This document shows, in pieces, positions 1 to 7,298 of a DNA stretch of 16,636 bases. The DNA comes from Burkholderiales bacterium UBA2459 (lineage in GTDB: Bacteria; Pseudomonadota; Gammaproteobacteria; Burkholderiales; Burkholderiaceae_E): positions 118,745 through 135,380 of the forward strand of contig DDPV01000043.1 of NCBI GenBank assembly GCA_002342365.1, written 5' to 3'. Position 1 is the first letter of the stretch; each line of letters opens with the position of its first letter. The translations under genes and the position numbers were made by a program. A model generated the notes under the pieces. It searched no databases. It had not been told where the DNA came from and worked only from the letters and a program-made list of their open reading frames with translations.

Positions 1-1624
1 CTTCATTGACAAGCTGTGTACCGTTAACCCACACGCCATGGACGCCAAGCGCATCGGTGTGCAAACGCGACGCTCCGCCGGGGAGGTCAAAAACCCGACG
101 TTTTGGACCGCGTCCGACGCGAGTCGGATCAAACAAAAGCAAATCAGCCGCGTATGACGCACGCAAGAGGCCCCGTTGTCGCATGCCGAAAATCGCTGCA
201 GTTTGTGCGGTCAGTTTACGGACGGCTTGCTCAAGACGCATCACCGAACAATCACGCACCCAATGACCCAGCAAATGGAGTCCAAATCCTGCATCGTTAA
301 AAAACGTAAGATGGGCTCCGGCATCACTGAGCGAAACCAGACTGTGCGGATGCTTAAGCATTCGGCCCACTTGCTCCTCGTCGCTGTTTAGTAGCTGCGC
401 GGTGAAAACTGTTTTGAGGTCTTCCTTCAATGCAAGATCGAGCATTGCATCAAGCGGGTGGCTATTCAAGCGCGCTGCAAGTTGCGCAACGCTGAGTTGT
501 TCCAGGGAAAGATGATCCCGATCGGCGGTCTCAACGATATGAACTTTATCCCACTCGCCGTTAAATAACCGAAACACGGCCGGTGCTTGAAGCTCGGTCT
601 TTACAGCTTGCCGAAACGAGGCGTCAGCCAAAGTATCGCGTAGCGCAACATGTTGCAGTCCCAAGGCAGGCTTCCAGGACATGAGGCCCTCGAGCGGATA
701 AGGCGACTGGAGTGTGAAGTCCATTGTGAGTGGACAGCATGAAACCTGGCCGATCAAGGGATTACCTCGCTGGTTGGCAGCCTCAATCGCATCTAAATCC
801 TTGAACACTGCGCCTGGATTGGTACTGTTATGAAGCAAGGCGGCAATCATGACCGGACGCTGCGATTCGGATGCCATTTGCTCCAGAAACGAGATCGGCA
901 TCTGACCGCCCTTTGTCACCATATAGACACCGTTAGCTTCGCAAGCCATGGCGCGGATCAGACATAAATGCTCCTCATCACTGGCTAGTCGCGAGGGCAT
1001 TGGCTTGCCGTTTTCACCGTTATGCGCCGGACTTGTGCTGCTTGCCAGCCCCACTGCGCCCGCTCGCATGGCCTCGCGAACAAGTGTGGCCATTTGTTGA
1101 ATTTCCTGATCACGCGCTTCGCGCTCGTTTGCGTCCTCGCCCATCACGAAGGTACGAACCGCTGAATGCCCAATATAGGCTGCCAAATTGACCGCGCTGC
1201 CCTGCGCTTGAAGCATCGTCAGATACTCAGGAAAACTCTCAAAGTTCCACTGGATGCCGCAGCGCAAGACATCCAGGGACATGCCTTCAACCTGCGTGAG
1301 ATTTCGCATCGTCCGCTCGCGGTCCTGGGGTTTGCAAGGCGCAATTGCAAAGCCGCAGTTACCGATCACCGCTGTCGTAACCCCAAGGGCCGGCGATGGC
1401 CTGACATAGGGGTCCCAGGTAATTTGCGCGTCAAAGTGGGTGTGGCTGTCGATGATCCCGGGCATCAAGGCGAGGCCATCAGCATCGATGACCTGCCTGG
1501 CCTCAGCCTTAAGCGATGGCCCCAAGGCCGCAACCTTGCCTTGGTCGACCGCAAGATCGCCGCGGTAGGGCGTAGATCCGCTACCGTCAAACAGCAGCGC
1601 GCCGCGGATTAACAAGTCATGCAC
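1..1624 (-). CDS. N-acyl-D-amino-acid deacylase-like amidohydrolase (3' end cut by window edge)
   Basis: Metal-dependent amidohydrolase of the D-aminoacylase type, which hydrolyses N-acyl groups from D-amino acids or related amides in the cytoplasm. I translated it by hand from a GTG at 1624; the frame is open for 541 residues to the left edge, close to full family length. Visible motifs are the N-terminal beta segment with LLIRGALLFDGSG, then PGIIDSHTHFD (HTH at residues 61-63), GNCGF with C90 (the family Cys metal ligand), VEGMSL, a GHSAVR segment, and SDAGAH (433-438) carrying the likely catalytic Asp434. The C-terminal stretch GVWVNG near residue 535 is typical of the end of the composite beta domain. 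The GTG start is chosen because GAGGAG lies 7 bases upstream and gives the classic HDLLIRG start; the ATG at 1620 meets a stop after three codons. It overlaps the preceding dehydrogenase-like gene by 8 bases, so the two are probably co-translated. Exact substrate unknown; an N-acyl-D-glutamate or other amide substrate is equally possible. Confidence 0.9.
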   Translation of the reverse strand, partial: MHDLLIRGALLFDGSGSTPYRGDLAVDQGKVAALGPSLKAEARQVIDADGLALMPGIIDSHTHFDAQITWDPYVRPSPALGVTTAVIGNCGFAIAPCKPQDRERTMRNLTQVEGMSLDVLRCGIQWNFESFPEYLTMLQAQGSAVNLAAYIGHSAVRTFVMGEDANEREARDQEIQQMATLVREAMRAGAVGLASSTSPAHNGENGKPMPSRLASDEEHLCLIRAMACEANGVYMVTKGGQMPISFLEQMASESQRPVMIAALLHNSTNPGAVFKDLDAIEAANQRGNPLIGQVSCCPLTMDFTLQSPYPLEGLMSWKPALGLQHVALRDTLADASFRQAVKTELQAPAVFRLFNGEWDKVHIVETADRDHLSLEQLSVAQLAARLNSHPLDAMLDLALKEDLKTVFTAQLLNSDEEQVGRMLKHPHSLVSLSDAGAHLTFFNDAGFGLHLLGHWVRDCSVMRLEQAVRKLTAQTAAIFGMRQRGLLRASYAADLLLFDPTRVGRGPKRRVFDLPGGASRLHTDALGVHGVWVNGTQLVNE

Positions 1625-2972
1625 TTGCAAGCTCCTCTCCCATCGAAAGCTCCATCGCCTTGCGAAACCGGACCGTCGAATCGCCGGCATCCACCCGAAC
1701 ATCGGACCAGCGCAAGGCTTCACCGCACTTGACAGCACGTTTGAGTTTGATGCCCTGTGCAAGGCCCAGGGGTAAGCCGCCAAGACGCAAGGAATCCGCG
1801 GCAGGCATCAGTCGGCCATAGACGGTAAAGCCTCCCTCTCCGTCAAGGCGCTCATCCACCTTCAAATCGCGCTTGGCTGTTGCTATCACATCCGCATGCC
1901 AGGCTCGCGGCGCACCGGTGGGCTCCGCACGCAGGCCAACCGAGGCGACCGTGATACCCAACTCGAGTCCGATCAGATGAAAGGGTTTGTACATCGCGGT
2001 GAATGCGCCAGAGGGATCAGTGACCAAGCCGTACTCCTTAAAGCAACGGCGCACATAATCGCTATCGCCGGCAAGGGTCACATAAACACCCCAGCGCAAG
2101 TCCCGAAACACCGGGCGTCCGTCCCGTTCCAGACTCGATATCACTTCGACCTGTCCGCGGTGTGCAAGCACGCCGCCAAGTTCACGGGGTCGGAGCACAC
2201 GTGCCAGATCATCAACGCCGCAGGGCGGGAACGATAAACCCTCGGGCGCAGGCAGGAGTCCGCTTGCATTGGAAACCGCTGCCATCTCAATGGCCGACTT
2301 GGTACCGTCCAAAAAAGAATTGAACATTTGCGAATTCATACCGCCAAGTTGCGCTTGCGCCTCGCTGAGCCCGTAATGCGACCATACGGTTGCAGGCGTC
2401 GACTGGTGATAAGCAGGCAAGTATTTGGTCCCTTTGCCCGCAGCGATCACCTCAAAGCCACAGGTCTGAGCCCAGTCGATCATTTCACATATCAAGGCGG
2501 GCTGGTCGCCGTAGGCGAGCGAATACACGATGCCTGCTTCGGCGGCCTTACGAGCAAGCAAAGGCCCAGCAAGCGCGTCGGCCTCTACGTTCACCATAAC
2601 GATATGTTTGCCGTGTTCGCAGCAGGCGAGGACGTGGGCAATTCCGGCTGCGGGACTTCCGGTAGCATCAATAACAATATCAATACTGGAACTTTCTATC
2701 ATCGATATCGCGTCATCGGTGATAAAACATTGCCGCCTGCGAAGGGCTGCATCGAAGGACTTGGCTGCCAGCTGGGCGGCCTTGAAGCCCACCCGCTTGA
2801 GACTTTCCCTGGCTTGAAGAGGGTTCAAATCGGCCACTGCCAACAAGTGCATCCCCGGTGTTTTCAGCACCTGAGACAAAAACATGGATCCGAATTTTCC
2901 CGCTCCGATCAAACCAATTCGCAAGGGCTCATGGTTGGCCTCCCGCAGCGCCAACATGCGATACAAATTCAT
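1617..2972 (-). CDS. Homoserine dehydrogenase-like NAD(P)-dependent oxidoreductase with C-terminal SAF domain
   Basis: A 451-residue cytoplasmic protein of the predicted homoserine dehydrogenase-like/SAF family (COG4091 type). A Rossmann fold begins at residue 18 with IGLIGAGKFG (G23-x-G25-x-x-G28) and contains an IDATGSP segment (101-107) that contacts the dinucleotide. The central catalytic part has the family segments GDQPALICE (155-163), AAGKGTKYLP (177-186) and NSFLDGTKSAIEM (218-230). A C-terminal SAF/AFP-like beta-clip domain spans about 375-436 (VYGRLMPAADSL, then LKRAVKCGEALRWSDV). Such proteins are often misnamed flagellar FlgA because of the SAF domain. The ATG overlaps the dioxygenase stop (ATGA), and the 3' end overlaps the amidohydrolase by 8 bases. 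Known relatives sit in catabolic operons for small polyols, acids or amines; the true substrate is not evident. Identity to the fold is strong, reaction uncertain. Confidence 0.85.
   Translation of the reverse strand: MNLYRMLALREANHEPLRIGLIGAGKFGSMFLSQVLKTPGMHLLAVADLNPLQARESLKRVGFKAAQLAAKSFDAALRRRQCFITDDAISMIESSSIDIVIDATGSPAAGIAHVLACCEHGKHIVMVNVEADALAGPLLARKAAEAGIVYSLAYGDQPALICEMIDWAQTCGFEVIAAGKGTKYLPAYHQSTPATVWSHYGLSEAQAQLGGMNSQMFNSFLDGTKSAIEMAAVSNASGLLPAPEGLSFPPCGVDDLARVLRPRELGGVLAHRGQVEVISSLERDGRPVFRDLRWGVYVTLAGDSDYVRRCFKEYGLVTDPSGAFTAMYKPFHLIGLELGITVASVGLRAEPTGAPRAWHADVIATAKRDLKVDERLDGEGGFTVYGRLMPAADSLRLGGLPLGLAQGIKLKRAVKCGEALRWSDVRVDAGDSTVRFRKAMELSMGEELASA
1632..1637 (-). promoter_or_regulatory. 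Shine-Dalgarno site deciding the GTG start of the amidohydrolase
   Basis: GAGGAG on the minus strand, 7 bases before the GTG at 1624. It lies inside the 3' end of the upstream dehydrogenase-like gene. It fixes the start at GTG rather than at the ATG at 1620, whose frame is closed at once. Confidence 0.8.
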
Positions 2973-3871
2973 ACAGCGCTCGCTTCAGCCTGATCGGCAT
3001 GCTGTGCAACTTCGGCAGTCCAGGCAGCGGGTCCGTCCCCGCGCTGCATGGCCGCTAGGTCGACTTCGTGACCAGGCCAGGGTAAGCCGGAGACGTCCTT
3101 GCGAAGCAGGCAATCGTCGGACAAGCTGACAACCGGCGTGAAATTTCGGTGCGCGATCCATGGAGGGCGCTTGGCGCGACGAATACGATTGGAGACCGTG
3201 CAAAGACTCAGGTAAACAATGACGCGATCCCACGGACTCATGTTTGATGGCGATCCGTGCACCAGACAACCGTGAAACATCAGCATCGAGCCTGCTGGGC
3301 CTTTAGGCGCAACCATCCCACCTTTCGCTACAAGTTCACGGACTTTGTTATTGTCGAGCGTCCAAAGCGGATAGCTTGTGGTCTTGAGGTCGTGGCCCGC
3401 GGCGACCACGCCTTCGCGGTGCGACCCCGGGATGAAGTACAAAGGGCCATTGAATTCGTTGACTTCGTCGATAAAGATCGCAACATTCATCGCTCGCGGT
3501 TCTGGCATACCGTCATCGTTGTACCAGGTACCAAAGTCCTGATGCCACTGCCAGACATCGCCGTCAAAGGCCTGCTTACCGTTAATCTTGAACTGGTGCA
3601 TATACACCGGCTCATCGAAATATTGTTGAACCGGTTCAACCATCCTCGGGTGGCGCGCCAGTTTCGCGAATACATCACTGTATGTATGTGCTGCAAAACT
3701 GGTGCGCGGAGTCAGTCCGTCTTTTTCCCGAATGATCTCTGGACGAAACTCTTTATAGATTGAAGGAACCTCGTCACGCAGGACCTTCATCTCATCGCTG
3801 GAAAATAGCGAGGGGAAAAACAAATAGCCCTCGCGCTCAAATTGCGCTAACTGCTCCTGGCTCAGTCTCAT
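2969..3871 (-). CDS. Ectoine hydroxylase-like Fe(II)/2-oxoglutarate dioxygenase (PhyH family)
   Basis: A 300-residue non-heme iron dioxygenase that would couple 2-oxoglutarate decarboxylation to hydroxylation of a small substrate. The closest family I recognise is EctD, also about 300 residues. The EctD signature region is present but altered: WQWHQDFGTWYNDDGMP (107-123), then NGPLYFIPGSH (141-151). Iron ligands are H110, D112 and H205 (in LVHGSPSN); R216, 11 residues after H205, matches the 2-oxoglutarate-binding Arg of EctD. Canonical EctD reads WHSDFETWH at this place, so Ser, Glu and His are replaced by Gln, Gly and Tyr, and no ectABC genes are nearby. The substrate is therefore probably not ectoine. 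The start has GGAG 7 bases upstream; the gene overlaps the regulator by 35 bases and ends in an ATGA overlap with the dehydrogenase-like gene, indicating one operon. Dioxygenase assignment is firm; substrate unknown. Confidence 0.92.
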   Translation of the reverse strand: MRLSQEQLAQFEREGYLFFPSLFSSDEMKVLRDEVPSIYKEFRPEIIREKDGLTPRTSFAAHTYSDVFAKLARHPRMVEPVQQYFDEPVYMHQFKINGKQAFDGDVWQWHQDFGTWYNDDGMPEPRAMNVAIFIDEVNEFNGPLYFIPGSHREGVVAAGHDLKTTSYPLWTLDNNKVRELVAKGGMVAPKGPAGSMLMFHGCLVHGSPSNMSPWDRVIVYLSLCTVSNRIRRAKRPPWIAHRNFTPVVSLSDDCLLRKDVSGLPWPGHEVDLAAMQRGDGPAAWTAEVAQHADQAEASAV

Positions 3872-4604
3872 TGGTATGCTCCATTTTTAATAGCTGACTA
3901 ATCATGAAGGCACTCGCTTCGTGCCCGTGACTGGATGCGAGCCTACGGGCACGAATTGCATCACCGCTGCTGACGGCTTCAGCGATAGCTTCGTGCTCGT
4001 CCCACACACTTCGGCGAATCGATTCACCACGCAAAACCTCTCCCATAGCCCGTTGAATGTGGCACCAGTGCATCTTGGCACTGGACACAATCATCGGGTT
4101 TCCGGAGGCTTTATAAATCGCCTGATGAAAAGCCATATCCGCTTCGATCAACCCTGGCAAGTCACGCTCAGCGGTCGCATAGCGACCTGCCTCGATCAAT
4201 TTTGGGTCGATGCTTGCTGACTGTAGCGATGCGAGTTCGGCCGCCAAAGCATCCAGCGCACTTCGCAACTGATAGACCCAGGCGATCACCTCGGCCTGAA
4301 GCGGTACGATTTGAAGGCCGCGCCCTGGAGCGTCTTGAACCAAACCGTCGCGTTTCAGTAAACGTAAAGCCTGCAGTACCGGTTGGCGCGAAATACCGAA
4401 CTGGGCCGCCAACTGTTCCTGGGTACAACGAAACGACGGCGCAAGCAGCCCCGAGCTGATGGCTTTGACTAGTGCGTTATAGACTTGATCAACAAGATCG
4501 GGTGCTCCACTCAGGTCAGGCAAAGCGCTGTTTGCCGATCGAAGCGAATCAAGACCGGGATTTTTGAGCGGCTGCACCTGAGGTTCAATGCTGACATTGT
4601 TCAT
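3837..4604 (-). CDS. GntR-family transcriptional regulator, FCD subfamily
   Basis: A 255-residue DNA-binding regulator, first gene of the minus-strand catabolic cluster. A winged helix-turn-helix occupies about residues 36-102 (LVDQVYNALVKAISSGLL, then TQEQLAAQFGISRQPVLQAL and a wing with GLVQDAPGRG). A helical FCD ligand-binding domain follows, with the metal/ligand set D156, H160 (DMAFHQAI), H204 (WDEHEAI) and H226 (SSHGHEA). The N-terminal 35 residues are an extra, poorly conserved, polar extension; no other Met exists before residue 157, so the ATG at 4604 is kept although the upstream Shine-Dalgarno match is weak. FCD regulators usually bind a small organic acid or amine that is the substrate or an intermediate of the linked pathway. 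The palindrome 10 bases upstream fits an autorepressor site. The 35-base overlap with the dioxygenase gene supports co-transcription. Confidence 0.93.
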   Translation of the reverse strand: MNNVSIEPQVQPLKNPGLDSLRSANSALPDLSGAPDLVDQVYNALVKAISSGLLAPSFRCTQEQLAAQFGISRQPVLQALRLLKRDGLVQDAPGRGLQIVPLQAEVIAWVYQLRSALDALAAELASLQSASIDPKLIEAGRYATAERDLPGLIEADMAFHQAIYKASGNPMIVSSAKMHWCHIQRAMGEVLRGESIRRSVWDEHEAIAEAVSSGDAIRARRLASSHGHEASAFMISQLLKMEHTNETEPGAVSAI

Positions 4605-4613
4605 GTCCGATTA

Positions 4614-4623
4614 CTGTATACAG
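4614..4623. promoter_or_regulatory. Probable operator of the GntR/FCD regulator
   Basis: CTGTATACAG is a perfect 10-base palindrome centred about 15 bases upstream of the regulator ATG at 4604. FCD regulators commonly recognise palindromes with a GTATAC core. On the minus strand a possible -10 (TATTCT, 4626 down to 4621) overlaps it, so occupancy would block transcription of the operon. I did not find a convincing -35. Binding by this regulator is inferred. Confidence 0.6.
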
Positions 4624-4633
4624 AATACCGAAT

Positions 4634-4647
4634 CACAGCAAGCTGTG
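4634..4647. repeat. Inverted repeat in the divergent gap
   Basis: CACAGC-AA-GCTGTG, perfect 6-base arms around 2 bases, 10 bases from the CTGTATACAG palindrome. It may be a second binding site for a regulator acting on the minus-strand operon; the rest of the 203-base gap (4605-4807) shows only this repeat, the GTATAC palindrome and a possible plus-strand -10. Confidence 0.4.
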
Positions 4648-4768
4648 CGATCAGTATTCGATCATCCATCGATAGCCCAGGTAAACCAAGCGCTGCGGCC
4701 ATCAAGGAAGAGATCACTCAAACGACCAATTCCAGTCCCTGCACCTGAGCTTGTGTCCGGCGGCAGGC

Positions 4769-4774
4769 TACAAT
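4769..4774 (+). promoter_or_regulatory. Possible -10 box for the small Cys-rich gene
   Basis: TACAAT in the context GGCTACAATGC, a good sigma-70 -10 form. The transcript would start near 4781 and give a leader of about 27 bases before the ATG at 4808. No good -35 is seen at 16-18 bases, so the assignment is tentative. Confidence 0.4.
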
Positions 4775-4807
4775 GCAGTCGTTTCAAGCATTGAAAAAGG
4801 ATGCGCC

Positions 4808-5119
4808 ATGGGCCTATTTGGTAAAAAAGAGCCTCCCCCTCCGGCACCGGACCCCAACATAGTCCGCGTCCGCCCCGAACTCACTTGTTGCGCAACCTGC
4901 TTATGGTGGATGGGCAAACGCAACTACGTGAAGCAGACCGAACAAATCACAGAGACCAAAAAGGGACGGACCGATATCTTCATTCGGGTCAACAAAACTC
5001 AGACCGGGGAATGCGGTAATGTGAAAGTGGATCAGCAGTATGGAAAGAGCTATCCGCCCTCTTATCATTGCGAGGGCTATCAGAGCTGGTTCGTGAATGG
5101 AATCCCCGGCCAAGTTTAG
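4808..5119 (+). CDS. Small Cys-rich protein of unknown function
   Basis: A 103-residue soluble protein that I do not recognise. Its start is the ATG at 4808, with AAGGA 6 bases upstream; a longer reading from 4751 is in frame but lacks that support. After a short MGLFGKKE start and a run of prolines (9-12) it carries five Cys: C27 and C28 in TCCATCLWW with C31, then C69 in GECGN, and C88 in YHCEGY. The spacing CxxC ... C ... C, with nearby aromatic residues, resembles small metal or iron-sulfur binding modules, but this is a shape argument only. There is no signal peptide or membrane segment, so it is probably cytoplasmic. It is a single gene, divergent from the catabolic operon and convergent with the sensor kinase, 29 bases away. 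No function is claimed. Confidence 0.75.
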   Translation: MGLFGKKEPPPPAPDPNIVRVRPELTCCATCLWWMGKRNYVKQTEQITETKKGRTDIFIRVNKTQTGECGNVKVDQQYGKSYPPSYHCEGYQSWFVNGIPGQV

Positions 5120-5148
5120 GTCGGTAAAAATATCCGCATTGAGAACTT

Positions 5149-6546
5149 TCAGCTGGTAAAGCGGAGCTTGATTTGAGCGCCCTGGCCCAGTCCAGTCCTG
5201 GCTGATTCGCTGGTATCCAAGTGCAACTCAGCCCTCAGGATTCGACAGTATTCGGCCACCAGATAAAGACCAAGCCCGGTTCCATTACGGAGTGAAATTG
5301 CCGATGGGCCCTTCGCCCATCGCACCGTGAGGCGCTCCCAGTCCAGACGACTGATACCCGGACCGTTATCGACCACCGATAAAACCACGCCCCCTTCCGG
5401 AATCGGATCGATCCCCATGGTGATTGTCGGGATTGAACCGTCGGGTGGCTTTCCGTAACGAAGGCTGTTATCGATCAGGTTATCGAGGATACCGTCGATG
5501 AGCGAACTTTGTCCGATGACCTCGATGGGGTTGTCCGCGCCACGAACACCGAGGTCAACCCCCAGCGCGTCTGCCCGACGCAAATGTCTGAGCAAGGCTT
5601 CGCGAAGGCTGAGGTCGAGTCTTAGTGGCTGGAGACGAAAAACCTCCTGTGCCTCAACCACCAGGGCAAGCGCAAGTAATTGGTCAATGATGTGGCTCGC
5701 GTATTGTTCGCGCTCGAGCACTGCGAGCAACTGACCGCGCCAAATCGCCGGATTGTCCTGAGCAAGACCATACTCAGCAAGCGCCCGAATCCCGGCCAGC
5801 GGCGTGCGCAATTCATGAGCGACATTGCCTGCAAATTCCCGTTGACTTTGCACAATCCCCGAGATGCGCCCGAGCAAGTCGTTGATGGCTCTGGTGAGCC
5901 GCTCGAGTTCCTGGGTGGGCCCGGCCACCGGAATCGGCTCGAGATCGCGCTCATCGCGAATGTTGAGACTACGCTCCAAGTCAGCAAGCGGTTTCACATC
6001 CGCCTTGATGGCCTGTCTGAGCCAGATCGCCAAGAAGAACAGCAAGACGATTTGCGGCCCGATTGAATACAGCAATAGGCTTCGGAAAAATTCATCCTGA
6101 CTTTTGGTGGTCTGTGCAATAACCACTTTGAATGGCTCTGGCGCCGCGCGGGCGATGATCACCGCCCGCATGGACTGACCCTGTACGGTCAGTTCGGTAA
6201 ACACCGGCGGATGAACCATGTCGAGGGCAGGCAGAAACAGTTTGGCGTGCCCGGCGATCAATCGGCCATCGGGATGAAACACCGCCAAATGCAGGATCTC
6301 ATCGCGATCAAAGAGCAAGGTCTCGGTCTCGTTAGACGATAAGCCAAGGCTGAGCCTGTTGTCACTTCCCAGTCGCACGTGACCGGCTACCGCGTAGGCG
6401 TCATCGAGCAGTGCCCGATCAAATGCCTGCTGGGTAAAGTATCTCGACACGCCTGTGAACACCGCTGTTCCTGCAAACCACATGAGTGCGAGCGGAACGA
6501 TTACGCGCCGAACAAGCCGTGTTTGCAATGATGGTTTACTGGCCAT
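5149..6546 (-). CDS. Sensor histidine kinase (TctE/QseC-like) linked to the efflux operon
   Basis: A 465-residue inner-membrane kinase. Membrane segments lie at about 14-33 and 158-176, bracketing a periplasmic sensor of about 120 residues (AFDRALLDDAYAVAGHV; LHLAVFHPDGRLIAG) that looks like the TctE-type 2CSK_N sensor. A HAMP-like linker follows, then the H box FAGNVAHELRTPLAG with phosphoacceptor H244, the N box DNLIDNSLRYG (355-365, N360), G1 VVDNGPGI (D393) and G2 GTGLGLYLV (422-430). All catalytic boxes are intact. The start overlaps the regulator stop by one base (TGATG), so the pair is one operon and translationally coupled. Its position beside, and divergent from, a czcCBA-like operon suggests it senses a metal or another periplasmic stress handled by the pump. 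TctE itself senses tricarboxylates, so the ligand is open. Confidence 0.95.
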   Translation of the reverse strand: MASKPSLQTRLVRRVIVPLALMWFAGTAVFTGVSRYFTQQAFDRALLDDAYAVAGHVRLGSDNRLSLGLSSNETETLLFDRDEILHLAVFHPDGRLIAGHAKLFLPALDMVHPPVFTELTVQGQSMRAVIIARAAPEPFKVVIAQTTKSQDEFFRSLLLYSIGPQIVLLFFLAIWLRQAIKADVKPLADLERSLNIRDERDLEPIPVAGPTQELERLTRAINDLLGRISGIVQSQREFAGNVAHELRTPLAGIRALAEYGLAQDNPAIWRGQLLAVLEREQYASHIIDQLLALALVVEAQEVFRLQPLRLDLSLREALLRHLRRADALGVDLGVRGADNPIEVIGQSSLIDGILDNLIDNSLRYGKPPDGSIPTITMGIDPIPEGGVVLSVVDNGPGISRLDWERLTVRWAKGPSAISLRNGTGLGLYLVAEYCRILRAELHLDTSESARTGLGQGAQIKLRFTS

Positions 6547-7232
6547 CAGGCGGACTCTTCCTCGACCCGATAACCCATGCCGCGAAGCGTCCGAATGGAT
6601 GCACCTGAACCCAGGATTTTTTTTCGTAAGCGCGAAATAAATGCCTCAAGCGCATTATCGGTCAACATGTCTGCGAAGTCTGACAGCTTGTCAGCCAGGT
6701 CTTTTTTACTCACCGTGCGACCTGGCGGGGACAGGAGTTCGGTCAACACGTCATACTCGCGAGCAGGCAGTAGCAGTTCATTGTCGTGAACAAAGATGCG
6801 TCGCTGGCTCCGATCAAAGCACAGACCACCGACGTGGACCCGATCAATCGACCCTTGACTGCGTCTTACCAGAGCCCTGAGACGTGCCGCCAATTCGGCA
6901 AGCTCAAAGGGTTTACCCAGATAATCATCGGCCCCGGCATCGAGTCCTGCAATGCGTTCATCGGTACGGTTTCTCGCCGTCAGAATCAGCACTGGCGTTG
7001 CATCGCCCTGCTCGCGCATCTGGCGCAGAAGATCAAGCCCGTTTGCACGCGCTCCGTCTTGACTCAGTGGCAAATTCAAGTCGAGCAGCACCGCATCGAA
7101 GCGATACTCGGTCCAAAAATGACTCGCTAACGCGATCTCAGCTGCGTGTTGCAGGCGCATGCCTGCATCGCTCAGGCTGCGCTGCATAACGTCCGAAAGC
7201 ACAGGATCGTCTTCGACAAGTAGGATTCGCAC
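6546..7232 (-). CDS. OmpR/PhoB-family response regulator
   Basis: A 228-residue DNA-binding regulator, partner of the kinase that follows. Receiver domain: acidic pair D8/D9, phosphoacceptor D51 in VLLDLNLP, T85 and K107 (DYLGKPFE). A winged-helix domain covers about 130-225, ending in IRTLRGMGYRVE, the usual OmpR-type wing. After D51 the loop SQDGARANGL is about five residues longer than the common form LPGMDGLELL, a small family-specific insertion close to the phosphorylation site. Start is GTG at 7232; I see no clear Shine-Dalgarno site upstream. The gene is divergent from the czcCBA-like operon across 66 bases containing a direct repeat that could be its binding site. It is inferred to control both directions. 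Confidence 0.94.
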   Translation of the reverse strand: MRILLVEDDPVLSDVMQRSLSDAGMRLQHAAEIALASHFWTEYRFDAVLLDLNLPLSQDGARANGLDLLRQMREQGDATPVLILTARNRTDERIAGLDAGADDYLGKPFELAELAARLRALVRRSQGSIDRVHVGGLCFDRSQRRIFVHDNELLLPAREYDVLTELLSPPGRTVSKKDLADKLSDFADMLTDNALEAFISRLRKKILGSGASIRTLRGMGYRVEEESA

Positions 7233-7259
7233 GGCCGTGCAGTTCAGTCAAGACAAGGC

Positions 7260-7278
7260 GTCAGGTTTTGGTCAGGTT
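7260..7278 (+). promoter_or_regulatory. Direct repeat, probable response-regulator binding site
   Basis: GTCAGGTT occurs twice (7260-7267 and 7271-7278) with an 11-base period, one helical turn, the layout typical of OmpR/PhoB-type sites. A partial copy, GTCAAG, starts at 7247. The repeats cover the place where the -35 of the efflux promoter should be, so activation from here is plausible. Binding is inferred from layout. Confidence 0.6.
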
Positions 7279-7286
7279 GGGCTCGC

Positions 7287-7292
7287 TATAAA
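7287..7292 (+). promoter_or_regulatory. -10 box of the efflux operon
   Basis: TATAAA lies 18-20 bases downstream of the expected -35 region, which has no good match and is instead occupied by the GTCAGGTT repeats. Transcription would begin close to 7299, which is the A of the first gene's ATG, hinting at a leaderless message. Confidence 0.5.
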
Positions 7293-7298
7293 GCTGCC

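Noticed and set aside
1166..1612. 148-residue plus-strand open frame
   Set aside because: It lies fully antisense to the amidohydrolase, whose frame shows clear family motifs; the plus-strand product has no recognisable domain.
2328..2993. 221-residue plus-strand open frame
   Set aside because: Antisense shadow of the SAF-domain dehydrogenase-like gene; composition is that of a mirrored coding frame and no domain is visible.
3257..3763. 168-residue plus-strand open frame
   Set aside because: Antisense to the dioxygenase, which has all catalytic residues in frame.
2969..3871. Naming the dioxygenase ectD
   Set aside because: The signature motif differs at several positions and there are no ectoine synthesis or degradation genes around it.
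4574..4586. GCACCTGAGGTTC, also found at 12918-12930
   Set aside because: One copy is inside the regulator coding region and the other just after the pump gene; flanks differ and there are no ends or target duplications, so chance is likely.
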